Positions 17,363 through 24,256 of a stretch of DNA of 52,032 nt are shown one piece after another. The notes below the pieces were generated by a model that did not search any database, was not told the DNA's origin, and worked only from the letters and a program-made list of their open reading frames with translations. How positions within the stretch are numbered: position 1 is the stretch's first letter; every line of letters starts with the position of its first letter. This DNA is from Treponema sp. (GTDB lineage: Bacteria > Spirochaetota > Spirochaetia > Treponematales > Breznakiellaceae): positions 1 through 52,032 of the forward strand of contig JAITIC010000179.1 in the NCBI GenBank assembly GCA_031279635.1, in the 5' to 3' direction. A program made the translations under genes and the position numbers.

Positions 17363-17623
17363 TTAATTGGAAGGCGTGGTCCATACCCCGGAGCTTGCTC
17401 CTGGGTTCTTCGTTGAACTAAACACACTGATATGAGTGATTACAGAAATACCTTCCAGCTTTTGCCGATTTCCGTTCAGTTTATGTTTCATGGTGAGATT
17501 TGTTTCCACTACGTTTCCGCATGAAGTTGTTCTTTCAATATCCGCATCATTTAACCTTCCTGCTTTTCTAATGGCATAGCCATAAGTACATGTCCATCGC
17601 CATAGACGGTGGTTTTCTAAGTC
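17363..17623 (-). other. Open reading fragment without start, probably a gene remnant
   Basis: The 407-bp gap between mutS and the sugar kinase is mostly repeat debris. Within it one minus-strand frame is open for 87 codons between stops and reads like protein (for example RKAGRLNDADIERTTSCGNV), but has no plausible start or binding site. Part of it (17424-17444, ACACTGATATGAGTGATTACA) recurs at 22392-22412, suggesting a fragment of a repeated element. I do not recognise it. Confidence 0.2.
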
Positions 17624-17624
17624 T

Positions 17625-17707
17625 TAATAAACTTCCTATCGAACGAGCCTCCGTTCAAACCAACGCAACGTTTAAGATGCCGCGGAGCTTGCTCCACGGA
17701 GGCTCAT
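17625..17707 (+). repeat. 83-bp dispersed repeat, copy 1
   Basis: TAATAAACTTCCTATCGAAC onward, ending GGAGGCTCAT, matches 29868-29950 over the same 83 bp with a handful of differences. The right half (CGCGGAGCTTGCTCC) is the palindromic end shared with copies at 138-225 and 34427-34463. It ends about 16 bp before the start of the sugar kinase gene. Confidence 0.75.
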
Positions 17708-17723
17708 CGGCTAAGATAAAAGC

Positions 17724-19145
17724 GTGATATTGACTGTTGACATCGGGACGTCGGTTTTTAAGTCGGCGCTGTGGAGTTTTGACGGGAAGCGGACAGCTTT
17801 TGCCGCCCTTTCCCTTTCAATAAGCGGTCCGCTGTACGAGGCGGACAGCGCCCAGTGGCTGCGCTCTTTTGAGGAGTGCTGCCGCCGTCTCGGTTCCGCG
17901 TCCGCCGCCCTCTCCGCAGTCAGGGCCATTGTAATCAGCGGGAACGGCCCCAGCCTGACGCCAGTGCTGGGTAAACCTTCCCTCACCGCCGGCGGCCTGG
18001 AACTAGCTGCGGCGCCCTCCCGGCTCTGGCTGGACCGGCGGGCGGAAAAGGCCGCCGCGGAAGTTTCCGCGCTCATGGACGGCTATGTGGATCCGGGTTT
18101 CTACCTTCCCAAAGCCCTGGCTATTAAAAACGACGAGCCTGAACTGTACGAAAAGACAAGGTTCTTTTTGGGCTGCCCCGAATACCTGGCCTGCGCCCTC
18201 ACCGCCGAAGAAAGAACGGTCTTTCCCGCCGAGGGATTTGATCGCTGGTTCTGGAAGGACGCTGTCCTTGACAGGCTGAAACTCGACTCCGCGAAATTCC
18301 CCTCCTTTATTAGGCCCGGTGAAACATTCGGCCCCCTGCTTCCCGCTGCAGCCGCCTTTTTAGGTTTGCTGCCCGGCATTCCGGTAATCGCGGGCGGTCC
18401 GGATTTTTTCGCCGCCATTCTCGGCGTGGGGATCTGTAGCCCCGGCCAGGCCTGCGACCGTACCGGAACCTCGGAGGGGATAAACGTCTGCACTGAACGG
18501 CGGATAATGGATGGACGTCTCATGTCATACGGCCATCCGGTAAAGCCCTTCTGGAACCTTTCGGGGATTATCTCAACCACGGGCAAGGCCGTCGAATGGG
18601 GCCGGGACCTGCTGGGCCTTGCCGGTTTTGAGGAGATGTACGCCCTTGCCGCTGCCGCCGGGCCGGGTGCGGAGGGGCTTGTGTTTCTGCCCTATCTGGC
18701 CGGGGAACGCGCTCCCGTCTGGGACCCGTCGGCCAGGGGGATACTGCGGGGCCTGGGGCTTTCCTCAGGCCGGGCCGAATTCGCCCGCTCCGTGCTTGAG
18801 GGAATATGCTTCGCCGTCCGCGATGTGATCGCCGTAATGGAAGAAGCCGGCGCGGAAGTACGGGAATTGCGCGTAACGGGCGGCGGCGAAAGCGGTGTTC
18901 TCAATCAGATCAAGGCGGACATCACCGGAAAAGAACTGTTGATCCCCGCGCAAAAAGAAGCGGAACTTATCGGCCTTGCCATTATCGGATCCACCGCCCT
19001 TGGCGAGTATTCCTCGTTTGCCGAGGCCGCTTCCGCACTGGTCCGTATTGAGGGCCGCTTTTTCCCCAACGAAAAAAACGCCGCCCTCTACGATCGGCTC
19101 TTTCGGGAATACCGGGAAACGTACACTGCCTTACGCCGCAGGTAA
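17724..19145 (+). CDS. FGGY-family carbohydrate kinase (xylulokinase-like)
   Basis: A 473-residue ATP-dependent sugar kinase. The N-terminal phosphate loop is LTVDIGTSVFKSALWSFDG; the second lobe has GGPDFFAAILGVG, DRTGTSEGINV, LPYLAGERAPVWDPSARG and the adenosine motif LRVTGGGESGVLNQIKADI, all in family order and at family length. It is nearest the xylulose/gluconate kinase branch but the sugar cannot be told. The start is GTG 17724, in frame with the first motif; the binding site is weak. No sugar transporter or isomerase is adjacent. It converges with the pallilysin-like gene, 1 bp apart. Confidence 0.85.
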   Translation: MILTVDIGTSVFKSALWSFDGKRTAFAALSLSISGPLYEADSAQWLRSFEECCRRLGSASAALSAVRAIVISGNGPSLTPVLGKPSLTAGGLELAAAPSRLWLDRRAEKAAAEVSALMDGYVDPGFYLPKALAIKNDEPELYEKTRFFLGCPEYLACALTAEERTVFPAEGFDRWFWKDAVLDRLKLDSAKFPSFIRPGETFGPLLPAAAAFLGLLPGIPVIAGGPDFFAAILGVGICSPGQACDRTGTSEGINVCTERRIMDGRLMSYGHPVKPFWNLSGIISTTGKAVEWGRDLLGLAGFEEMYALAAAAGPGAEGLVFLPYLAGERAPVWDPSARGILRGLGLSSGRAEFARSVLEGICFAVRDVIAVMEEAGAEVRELRVTGGGESGVLNQIKADITGKELLIPAQKEAELIGLAIIGSTALGEYSSFAEAASALVRIEGRFFPNEKNAALYDRLFREYRETYTALRRR

Positions 19146-19146
19146 G

Positions 19147-20670
19147 TTATTCCTGTGCCCGTGTCAGGGCAATCGCCCCTTCGTGCAGGTCCTGGATGCC
19201 GGCGACGCTCAGGCGTACACGGGAAAGACTGAGGGCTTCGGGCATGGGGCCGGTCTTATCGCCGCCGTCGGAAACAGGCTGGTGTTCAACACGGAAAACC
19301 ATACGCACGCTTTGTTCGCCGTTTGCTTCCGGCGTGGATGAGGATTCCCATTCAGGGCGGAGTTCCAGAAGCTCCTGGCCGTTTGCCCGGAAAAACACGT
19401 AACGTCCTTTCTGCCCGCTGCCGCCGGAATACAACTCGTACTCGCCGTTGGGGAAAAAGTGCAGCCGCCCCAGGGAACTGTCGTACAAGGCGTCAATCGG
19501 GGGGCTGACGGTGTTTTCGCTTTCGGCGGTCCGGGTACCGGTACTTGCCCGGCGGTAGGAACCGTCCCACGCGGCGTTGACGGCTATTTTCAGTCGCACG
19601 TCCTCAAAAACCTTTACCCGTATGCTGTCCAGAGATTCCAGCTCAATGTCCAAAAAACGCCTGAGCGTCGTAACCGAAATATTCTGGCTTGATATATACA
19701 GACCGTAGCGCGTGGGGTTGGAATTCTGCCAGGTGAACACCTGCTGGGTCTCGTCGCTGAAAAAGACGATCTCCCTGCCGCCCGGATCAAAATAGATGTA
19801 CTGTCTCATGTCCAGAGTGCCCTGGGGGATCACGTAATACCAGAGGCCGTTGATAAAGTTTTCAAAAACGCCCTTTTCCCCTGAGAGCAGTTCCCTCAGG
19901 CGGAACTGCTCAATCTGGGAACCGGGCAGACGGGTAATGCCGGTTTGCTCGTAACGTTCCTGTTCAGGGTTAAAAGTATAGGTGATTTCCAGTTGGTCGA
20001 GCATATTGGCGGATTCGGTATCATGCCCATTGGCGGTAATCGTAAAACTTTTATCCCTGGCTATGCCCTGATGATAGGCCTGGGACCTTTCCGTTTCCTG
20101 GATCTTGATGGAACCGTCTATCCTGATTTCGGCGATTACGGCAAAGGGGGTCTCGGCGCTCCGCCTAAAAACGGTCATGGTATGCTTGTCCTGGCTGTTC
20201 ATGCCGGTAAGGATCACGCAGAGGCTGCGGTCTCCGATGAGGTCCTGGGTAAAGAGGGATACGGTCCCCGGCTGAGTCGCCGCGGTGGGGGCGGTCCATA
20301 CCTGCCGGTACTCCTTCTCCGTTTCATCGTAGTCGATAAAGCAGACGTAGACGGGGCTGTCCATTTCGTGCAGGCTGTGGAAGGCCACTACCTGTTCCTC
20401 CGCCGGATCCCCGTCAAAGTCCTGGGTTAAAACGGAAATGATGACATCGCCCTCGTCCAAGGCGACTTTGGTGGCGATGCTTTCCTCATAGGCCATCTGC
20501 TCTTCGGCGGAGGAATACGGGCCGGCGCCGGTTACCTGCGGGATAATAATCCGCGTCCGGCGCTGTTCCTGGTTTTTGTGCCTGGCAAAAGGTCCCAGTA
20601 TCAAAAATACCGCGCCCGCCGCGCCGAAGATAACAAATCCGATAATGGTAAGCAGCGTTTTTTTATTCAT
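19147..20670 (-). CDS. Pallilysin-like surface or periplasmic protein
   Basis: A 507-residue exported protein with one N-terminal hydrophobic segment (residues 5-27). It has an Asp-rich, FG-GAP-like turn, LTQDFDGDPAEEQVVAF (about 81-97), then beta-rich sequence; the last 150 residues (LYDSSLGRLHFFPNGEYELY, GRYVFFRANGQELLELRPEW) look like a small lipocalin-like barrel. The layout resembles the long pallilysin-related adhesins of treponemes (TP0751 relatives). The HEXXH zinc-protease motif described for pallilysin is absent. Its start overlaps nrnA by 4 bp, so it is the last gene of a three-gene operon. Assignment is by layout and neighbours and is moderate. Confidence 0.55.
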   Translation of the reverse strand: MNKKTLLTIIGFVIFGAAGAVFLILGPFARHKNQEQRRTRIIIPQVTGAGPYSSAEEQMAYEESIATKVALDEGDVIISVLTQDFDGDPAEEQVVAFHSLHEMDSPVYVCFIDYDETEKEYRQVWTAPTAATQPGTVSLFTQDLIGDRSLCVILTGMNSQDKHTMTVFRRSAETPFAVIAEIRIDGSIKIQETERSQAYHQGIARDKSFTITANGHDTESANMLDQLEITYTFNPEQERYEQTGITRLPGSQIEQFRLRELLSGEKGVFENFINGLWYYVIPQGTLDMRQYIYFDPGGREIVFFSDETQQVFTWQNSNPTRYGLYISSQNISVTTLRRFLDIELESLDSIRVKVFEDVRLKIAVNAAWDGSYRRASTGTRTAESENTVSPPIDALYDSSLGRLHFFPNGEYELYSGGSGQKGRYVFFRANGQELLELRPEWESSSTPEANGEQSVRMVFRVEHQPVSDGGDKTGPMPEALSLSRVRLSVAGIQDLHEGAIALTRAQE

Positions 20671-21641
20671 AAACTGTCCAGATGCGTCTCTACGCTTTCT
20701 ATTACGGCTTTAAGGGTTTCCTCGATATTTTTGTCGCTTCTGAAACCGGCGGCGCTGACATGGCCGCCGCCGCCGAAGGTTTGGGCTATTTTTGAAACGT
20801 TCACTCTGCCCTTGGAGCGGAGGGAACAGCGTACCTTCCCCTCAGGGTTTTCCTTTATCAGAATAGAGACGGTAACTTCCCTTGCATACAGGGGTATGTT
20901 GATAAAGCCCTCGGCATCCTCAAAATGCGCGCCGGCGGCCGCGAGGTCTTCTTTGCGCATAACCTGCACCGCCACCGTGCCCCCCGCATGCAGTTCCAGC
21001 GTGGAGATCACCTGTTTTTGCAAGAGCAACGCGCCGGTGGAGGCGTTTTCGTTAAGGCGGTGGTAGACATCGTAGGGAACTACCCCCCGCTCAACCAGGG
21101 CGCGGGCGGCGGTAAAGGTCCGCAGCGTGGTTTTGGAATAGGCGAAAAAACCCGTGTCGTACACAAGGCCGGTGTAGGCCGCCCGCGCGGTGTTCACGTC
21201 AAGTGTAAGAGAGATGGCCCCGGCAATCTCCACCGCAAGCTCGCAGGTGGCGGCCGCGCCTGAATCAATAAGCCCCCCCAGCGTGGAAAGGGGTTTCGGC
21301 TCGTGGTGATCAACCACAAAAATATCCCGCGCTCTGGGAATCACGCTCCTTACCGGGCCAATATTGTATTCATCGGAAGTGTCCAGCATGAGCAAAGCGG
21401 ATTTTTCAAACAGGGCTGAATGGGTATCTTCGTTCCATTGTTCAACAAGCCGCTTCGGATCCATGAACACAAACAGATCCGGTATCGGCCCGGCGTTGAT
21501 GATCCTCACCTTTTTTTTTCGAAATTTCAGTATCGCGGCAAATACCATCTCCGCCCCCAAGCCATCCGCGTCCGCCGGATCATGAGTGGTGAGGATGAAA
21601 GACCGGTATTTATCAATAAAGGCTAAAAGCTGATCCAACAT
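20667..21641 (-). CDS. nrnA: DHH-family phosphoesterase, NrnA-type oligoribonuclease/pAp phosphatase
   Basis: A 324-residue cytoplasmic phosphoesterase expected to degrade very short RNAs and/or dephosphorylate 3'-phosphoadenosine 5'-phosphate. Metal-binding motifs are in place: THDPADADGLGAE (residues 19-31), MLDTSDEYNIG, and the eponymous FVVDHHEPKP. The C-terminal DHHA1 domain has FGGGGHVSAAGFRS, the RNA-binding glycine loop. The length equals that of Bacillus NrnA. It lies 13 bp after the vWFA gene and overlaps the pallilysin-like gene. Confidence 0.88.
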   Translation of the reverse strand: MLDQLLAFIDKYRSFILTTHDPADADGLGAEMVFAAILKFRKKKVRIINAGPIPDLFVFMDPKRLVEQWNEDTHSALFEKSALLMLDTSDEYNIGPVRSVIPRARDIFVVDHHEPKPLSTLGGLIDSGAAATCELAVEIAGAISLTLDVNTARAAYTGLVYDTGFFAYSKTTLRTFTAARALVERGVVPYDVYHRLNENASTGALLLQKQVISTLELHAGGTVAVQVMRKEDLAAAGAHFEDAEGFINIPLYAREVTVSILIKENPEGKVRCSLRSKGRVNVSKIAQTFGGGGHVSAAGFRSDKNIEETLKAVIESVETHLDSL

Positions 21642-21654
21642 CGGTGAATTGAAA

Positions 21655-22224
21655 TCAGGTCCCCGCGAAATATGCCGCCGCCGCCTGCCTGATGCGGGAA
21701 TCGATATTCAGGGCGATGAGCAGGGCCTGCCATCCGCGGGATTCCTCAAGCCGGGAAAACCGGATTAAATCGGCGGACGGACCCTGCAGGGCGGAGGAGA
21801 GGGCCGCTTGGGAAGCGCTGACCAGCAGGGTATAGGTAATGCCCTTTCCGGTGCTTCGGGAGGCGGCCTCCCGCAATGCTCCGGCAAAATCCGCCGTGTC
21901 TCCCCCGGCGGAGAGGCTTTTCAGCGTTTTTTTGACATTCTCCTTATCGGCGTCGCTTTTTAGGGTACCGGAATACACAATTTCCGCTTTTCCGCCGGCG
22001 TTCCAGATGGTAATCCGGTCCCCTTCCCGCAGACGGCTGTCCACGAGGTTACCGGAAATCCACGCCGCGATATCGTCCTGCTCACCCGAAAGGGCCGCGG
22101 AACCGTCAATAATCACGTTTACCTCTATATAGGCGCTCCGCGTATCCGCGCCGTACAGTCCCCTCCCCGCAAAGAGGATCAGGACAAGCCCGAACAATAC
22201 CCTGGCGGTAACTCTTGCTTCCAT
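21655..22224 (-). CDS. Secreted von Willebrand factor A-like protein
   Basis: A 189-residue protein with a signal peptide (about residues 1-25, ending GRGLYGA) followed by a single vWFA-like fold: EVNVIIDGSAALSG at the metal site, then WISGNLVDSRLREGDRITIW, and TADFAGALREAASRS. The MIDAS is imperfect: DGSAA keeps Asp and the first Ser of DxSxS but has Ala for the last. It resembles TP0750 of T. pallidum in size and layout (from memory), which is beside pallilysin there. A TATACT box lies 7 bp before the ATG, so the transcript may have almost no leader. Confidence 0.65.
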   Translation of the reverse strand: MEARVTARVLFGLVLILFAGRGLYGADTRSAYIEVNVIIDGSAALSGEQDDIAAWISGNLVDSRLREGDRITIWNAGGKAEIVYSGTLKSDADKENVKKTLKSLSAGGDTADFAGALREAASRSTGKGITYTLLVSASQAALSSALQGPSADLIRFSRLEESRGWQALLIALNIDSRIRQAAAAYFAGT

Positions 22225-22298
22225 GCCGTCAGTATAACATACCTTTGTGTATTTGGCTAGCGGCCGAATTGCGCCACATTAAATCTAACCACAGGGGC

Positions 22299-22412
22299 AG
22301 CCTGTTGCGCTTGTGGATTTTTTTGCAATCCGAGGCTTTCCCAAAACTTCAGTTTTGGGCAGCAATTCCGATTTCAAAACAACGACGGACTACACTGATA
22401 TGAGTGATTACA
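22299..22412 (+). repeat. Mosaic of dispersed repeat pieces
   Basis: This gap carries GCCTGTTGCGCTTGTGGATT (like 14419-14440), a hairpin CCCAAAAC-TTCA-GTTTTGGG (22340-22359) that recurs at 44255-44274, and ACACTGATATGAGTGATTACA (22392-22412, like 17424-17444). No gene is supported in 22225-22728 apart from the candidate small transcript described in the findings. Confidence 0.6.
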
Positions 22413-22419
22413 AAAATAA

Positions 22420-22450
22420 AAAATCCCCGCCGCTCTGCGGAGGGGATTTT
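22420..22450. terminator. Strong terminator-like hairpin
   Basis: AAAATCCCC-g-CCGC-tct-GCGG-a-GGGGATTTT forms a 13-pair stem with one mismatch, A-rich on the left and T-rich on the right, so it could end transcription in either direction. It lies between two divergent operons, where no known gene needs it; a minus-strand transcript from the inverted-repeat segment at 22497-22708 is the only candidate I see. Confidence 0.6.
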
Positions 22451-22496
22451 AATATTTTTGTTTGAAATTCAGTCAAACAATGTAGGCTGATCATCA

Positions 22497-22708
22497 GGAT
22501 AAACGCATAGAAATTTTTATCCTCCTGTTTTAGGCGCATTTCCGGCGCTTTGCGCTGGAAACCGGGTTTTCCGTTCCAATTCCTCGGCTTCACCTGCGGT
22601 AAAGCCTGCGGGATTTCCGCTGTAATCTCTTGCGAGGTTCCTGCCGGAGCCTTTTTCGCCTGCTTTGATAACGGCAAACAGGCTGCATGCGATTCTATGC
22701 GTTTATCC
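22497..22708. repeat. Segment bounded by perfect 16-bp inverted repeats
   Basis: GGATAAACGCATAGAA (22497-22512) and TTCTATGCGTTTATCC (22693-22708) are exact inverted copies enclosing 180 bp. The interior has smaller stems, e.g. TTCCGGCGC-TTT-GCGCTGGAA (about 22540-22560) and GGCTT...AAGCC. It lies just upstream of the hydrogenase promoter. Confidence 0.6.
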
Positions 22709-22728
22709 CGGGGATTGAGTTTATCCCC

Positions 22729-22757
22729 TTGCCAAATTTCCCCGTAAGCGATAGAAT
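22729..22757 (+). promoter_or_regulatory. Sigma70-type promoter of the hydrogenase operon
   Basis: TTGCCA (22729-22734), a 17-bp spacer, and TAGAAT (22752-22757). Transcription would begin about 22764, leaving a leader of about 34 bases before the chosen ATG at 22798 and ruling out upstream in-frame starts that overlap the promoter. Confidence 0.6.
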
Positions 22758-22797
22758 GATCGTATTAGCAAGACAGTATCAGAAGATGGGGGTTTGC

Positions 22798-23286
22798 ATG
22801 GCAGACAGCGGCGCGGATGGGGATATGAATTTCCCTCAGGAATTGACTTCGTTTATTGATGAATGGAAGGTAAAACCGGGGAGTCTTATCATGATTCTCC
22901 ACAAAACCCAGGAGACGTTCGGGTTTATTTCACGGCCCGCAGCGGAAAAGCTCTCCCGGATTACGGGGATTTCGCTGGCACGGATCTACGGGGTTATCAC
23001 TTTTTACCATTTTTTTAAGACCACTAAACCGGGTAAGCACAAGATTTCGGTGTGTCTGGGTACCGCCTGTTACCTCAAGGGCGGCCAGGACCTTATCGAA
23101 GAGACCCGCAGCCTCTTGGGGCTTGGGCCTGACGGCGTTACCCGGGACGGCCAGTTCTCGGTGGACCCGGTCCGCTGTGTGGGTTGCTGCGGGCTGGCGC
23201 CGGTTTTGACCGTGGGAAACGACACCTACGGCAAACTCACCAAGGACGTGATCCCCGGCATTATCGCCAAGTATCAGAACGTATAA
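22798..23286 (+). CDS. hydC: NuoE-like [2Fe-2S] subunit of the [FeFe] hydrogenase (HydC)
   Basis: A 162-residue thioredoxin-fold subunit passing electrons between NADH dehydrogenase-like HydB and the complex. The helical N-terminus (MNFPQELTSFIDEW, HKTQETFGFIS) and YGVITFYHFF are typical of NuoE. The cluster cysteines are in VCLGTACYLKGG (two) and VRCVGCCGLAP (two used of three). I take ATG 22798 because it follows the promoter at 22729-22757 and GGGGG lies upstream; longer in-frame starts would fall inside the promoter. The next ATG follows the stop directly. Confidence 0.88.
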   Translation: MADSGADGDMNFPQELTSFIDEWKVKPGSLIMILHKTQETFGFISRPAAEKLSRITGISLARIYGVITFYHFFKTTKPGKHKISVCLGTACYLKGGQDLIEETRSLLGLGPDGVTRDGQFSVDPVRCVGCCGLAPVLTVGNDTYGKLTKDVIPGIIAKYQNV

Positions 23287-23838
23287 ATGCACTTTACACT
23301 GGCCGACCTGGTTACCGACATCACCCAGAACGCTTCCGAGGCGGGGGCGGAACTGGTGGAGCTTGAGGTGCGCGAGGACGGCGGTGAGTTCCGTTTTCTG
23401 GTACGGGACAACGGCAAGGGCATGACCAAAGAGGAACTTGAGCGGGCGGTAGACCCCTTTGTTACCGACGGGGTGAAGCACCCCCACCGCAAAGTAGGGC
23501 TGGGCATTCCCTTTCTGATCCAGACTGCGGAGCAGTCGGGCGGCGGCTGGGATGTCAAGTCCGAAAAGGGGAAGGGCACCACGGCAAGCGCCTGGTTCGA
23601 TACCGGTAACGTGGACACCCCGCCGGTGGGTGATATTCCGGGGATGTTCAGAACCATCCTGATGTTCGCCGGGCCTGAGGACATACACATACGGCGTTCC
23701 CGCAGGAGAGATGACGGGCCGGTGCTGGAATACGAGGTCCGTAAATCGGACCTTGTCGAAGTTCTGGGAGACATTGAGGATACGGGATCGCTGGTGCTGA
23801 TAGACAAGTACCTGCGTTCCCTGGAAGAAGAAGCATAG
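23287..23838 (+). CDS. GHKL-type ATP-binding protein in the hydrogenase operon
   Basis: A 183-residue protein holding a histidine-kinase-like ATPase domain alone. It has the N box (VTDITQNASEAGA), G1 (VRDNGKGMTKEEL), an F-box-like DPFVTDGV, and G2 (KVGLGIPFLIQ), but no phospho-accepting histidine, dimerisation or sensor domain. It is therefore closer to anti-sigma-factor or serine-kinase ATPases. It starts on the base after the hydC stop. Similar lone ATPases occur in some clostridial HydABC operons, from memory; a regulatory role on hydrogenase expression or activity is inference. Confidence 0.8.
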   Translation: MHFTLADLVTDITQNASEAGAELVELEVREDGGEFRFLVRDNGKGMTKEELERAVDPFVTDGVKHPHRKVGLGIPFLIQTAEQSGGGWDVKSEKGKGTTASAWFDTGNVDTPPVGDIPGMFRTILMFAGPEDIHIRRSRRRDDGPVLEYEVRKSDLVEVLGDIEDTGSLVLIDKYLRSLEEEA

Positions 23839-23857
23839 CATTTGAGAGGAGAGAGAT

Positions 23858-24247
23858 ATGGCAATGACACTGGAGGAGCTGCGCAAGCTCAGAGAGTCAA
23901 AAAAGACGGACATTCAGCGGCGTGAAGCCGAAGGCAAAGAGATCCAGATAATCGTCGGTATGGGAACCTGCGGTATTGCCGCGGGGGCCAAAGGGACGCT
24001 GGATTCATTTATCAATGCTCTGGATGAGAACAAGCTGGTGGATCAGGTGATAGTGCGGCAGACCGGCTGCATGGGCCTGTGCCACTCGGAGCCGACGGTT
24101 GAAGTGATTTCTCCGGGCATGCCCAATGTCATCTACGGTAGGGTAGACGCCGAGGTTGCCAAAGAGATTGTGCAGAAACACATTATCGGCCATGAACTGC
24201 TGGATAATCATATCCTCAACCGGCCCGCCGCTGACATTCTTAAATAG
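23858..24247 (+). CDS. Thioredoxin-like [2Fe-2S] ferredoxin of the hydrogenase operon
   Basis: A 129-residue stand-alone [2Fe-2S] ferredoxin. After a charged helix (LEELRKLRESKKTDIQRR) comes the thioredoxin-like fold with GMGTCGIAAGAKG and RQTGCMGLCHSEPTVEV. Only three cysteines (one in the first loop, two in the second) are obvious in these loops, one fewer than the usual four, so a replaced ligand or an altered cluster is possible. AGGAGAGAG precedes the ATG. It is 9 bp before hydB and probably donates to or accepts electrons from that subunit. Confidence 0.82.
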   Translation: MAMTLEELRKLRESKKTDIQRREAEGKEIQIIVGMGTCGIAAGAKGTLDSFINALDENKLVDQVIVRQTGCMGLCHSEPTVEVISPGMPNVIYGRVDAEVAKEIVQKHIIGHELLDNHILNRPAADILK

Positions 24248-24256
24248 GAGAAAGAT

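Noticed and set aside
19147-20670. Zinc protease (HEXXH) in the pallilysin-like protein
   Set aside because: Looked for but absent; HSLHE and LHEGA do not fit the motif.
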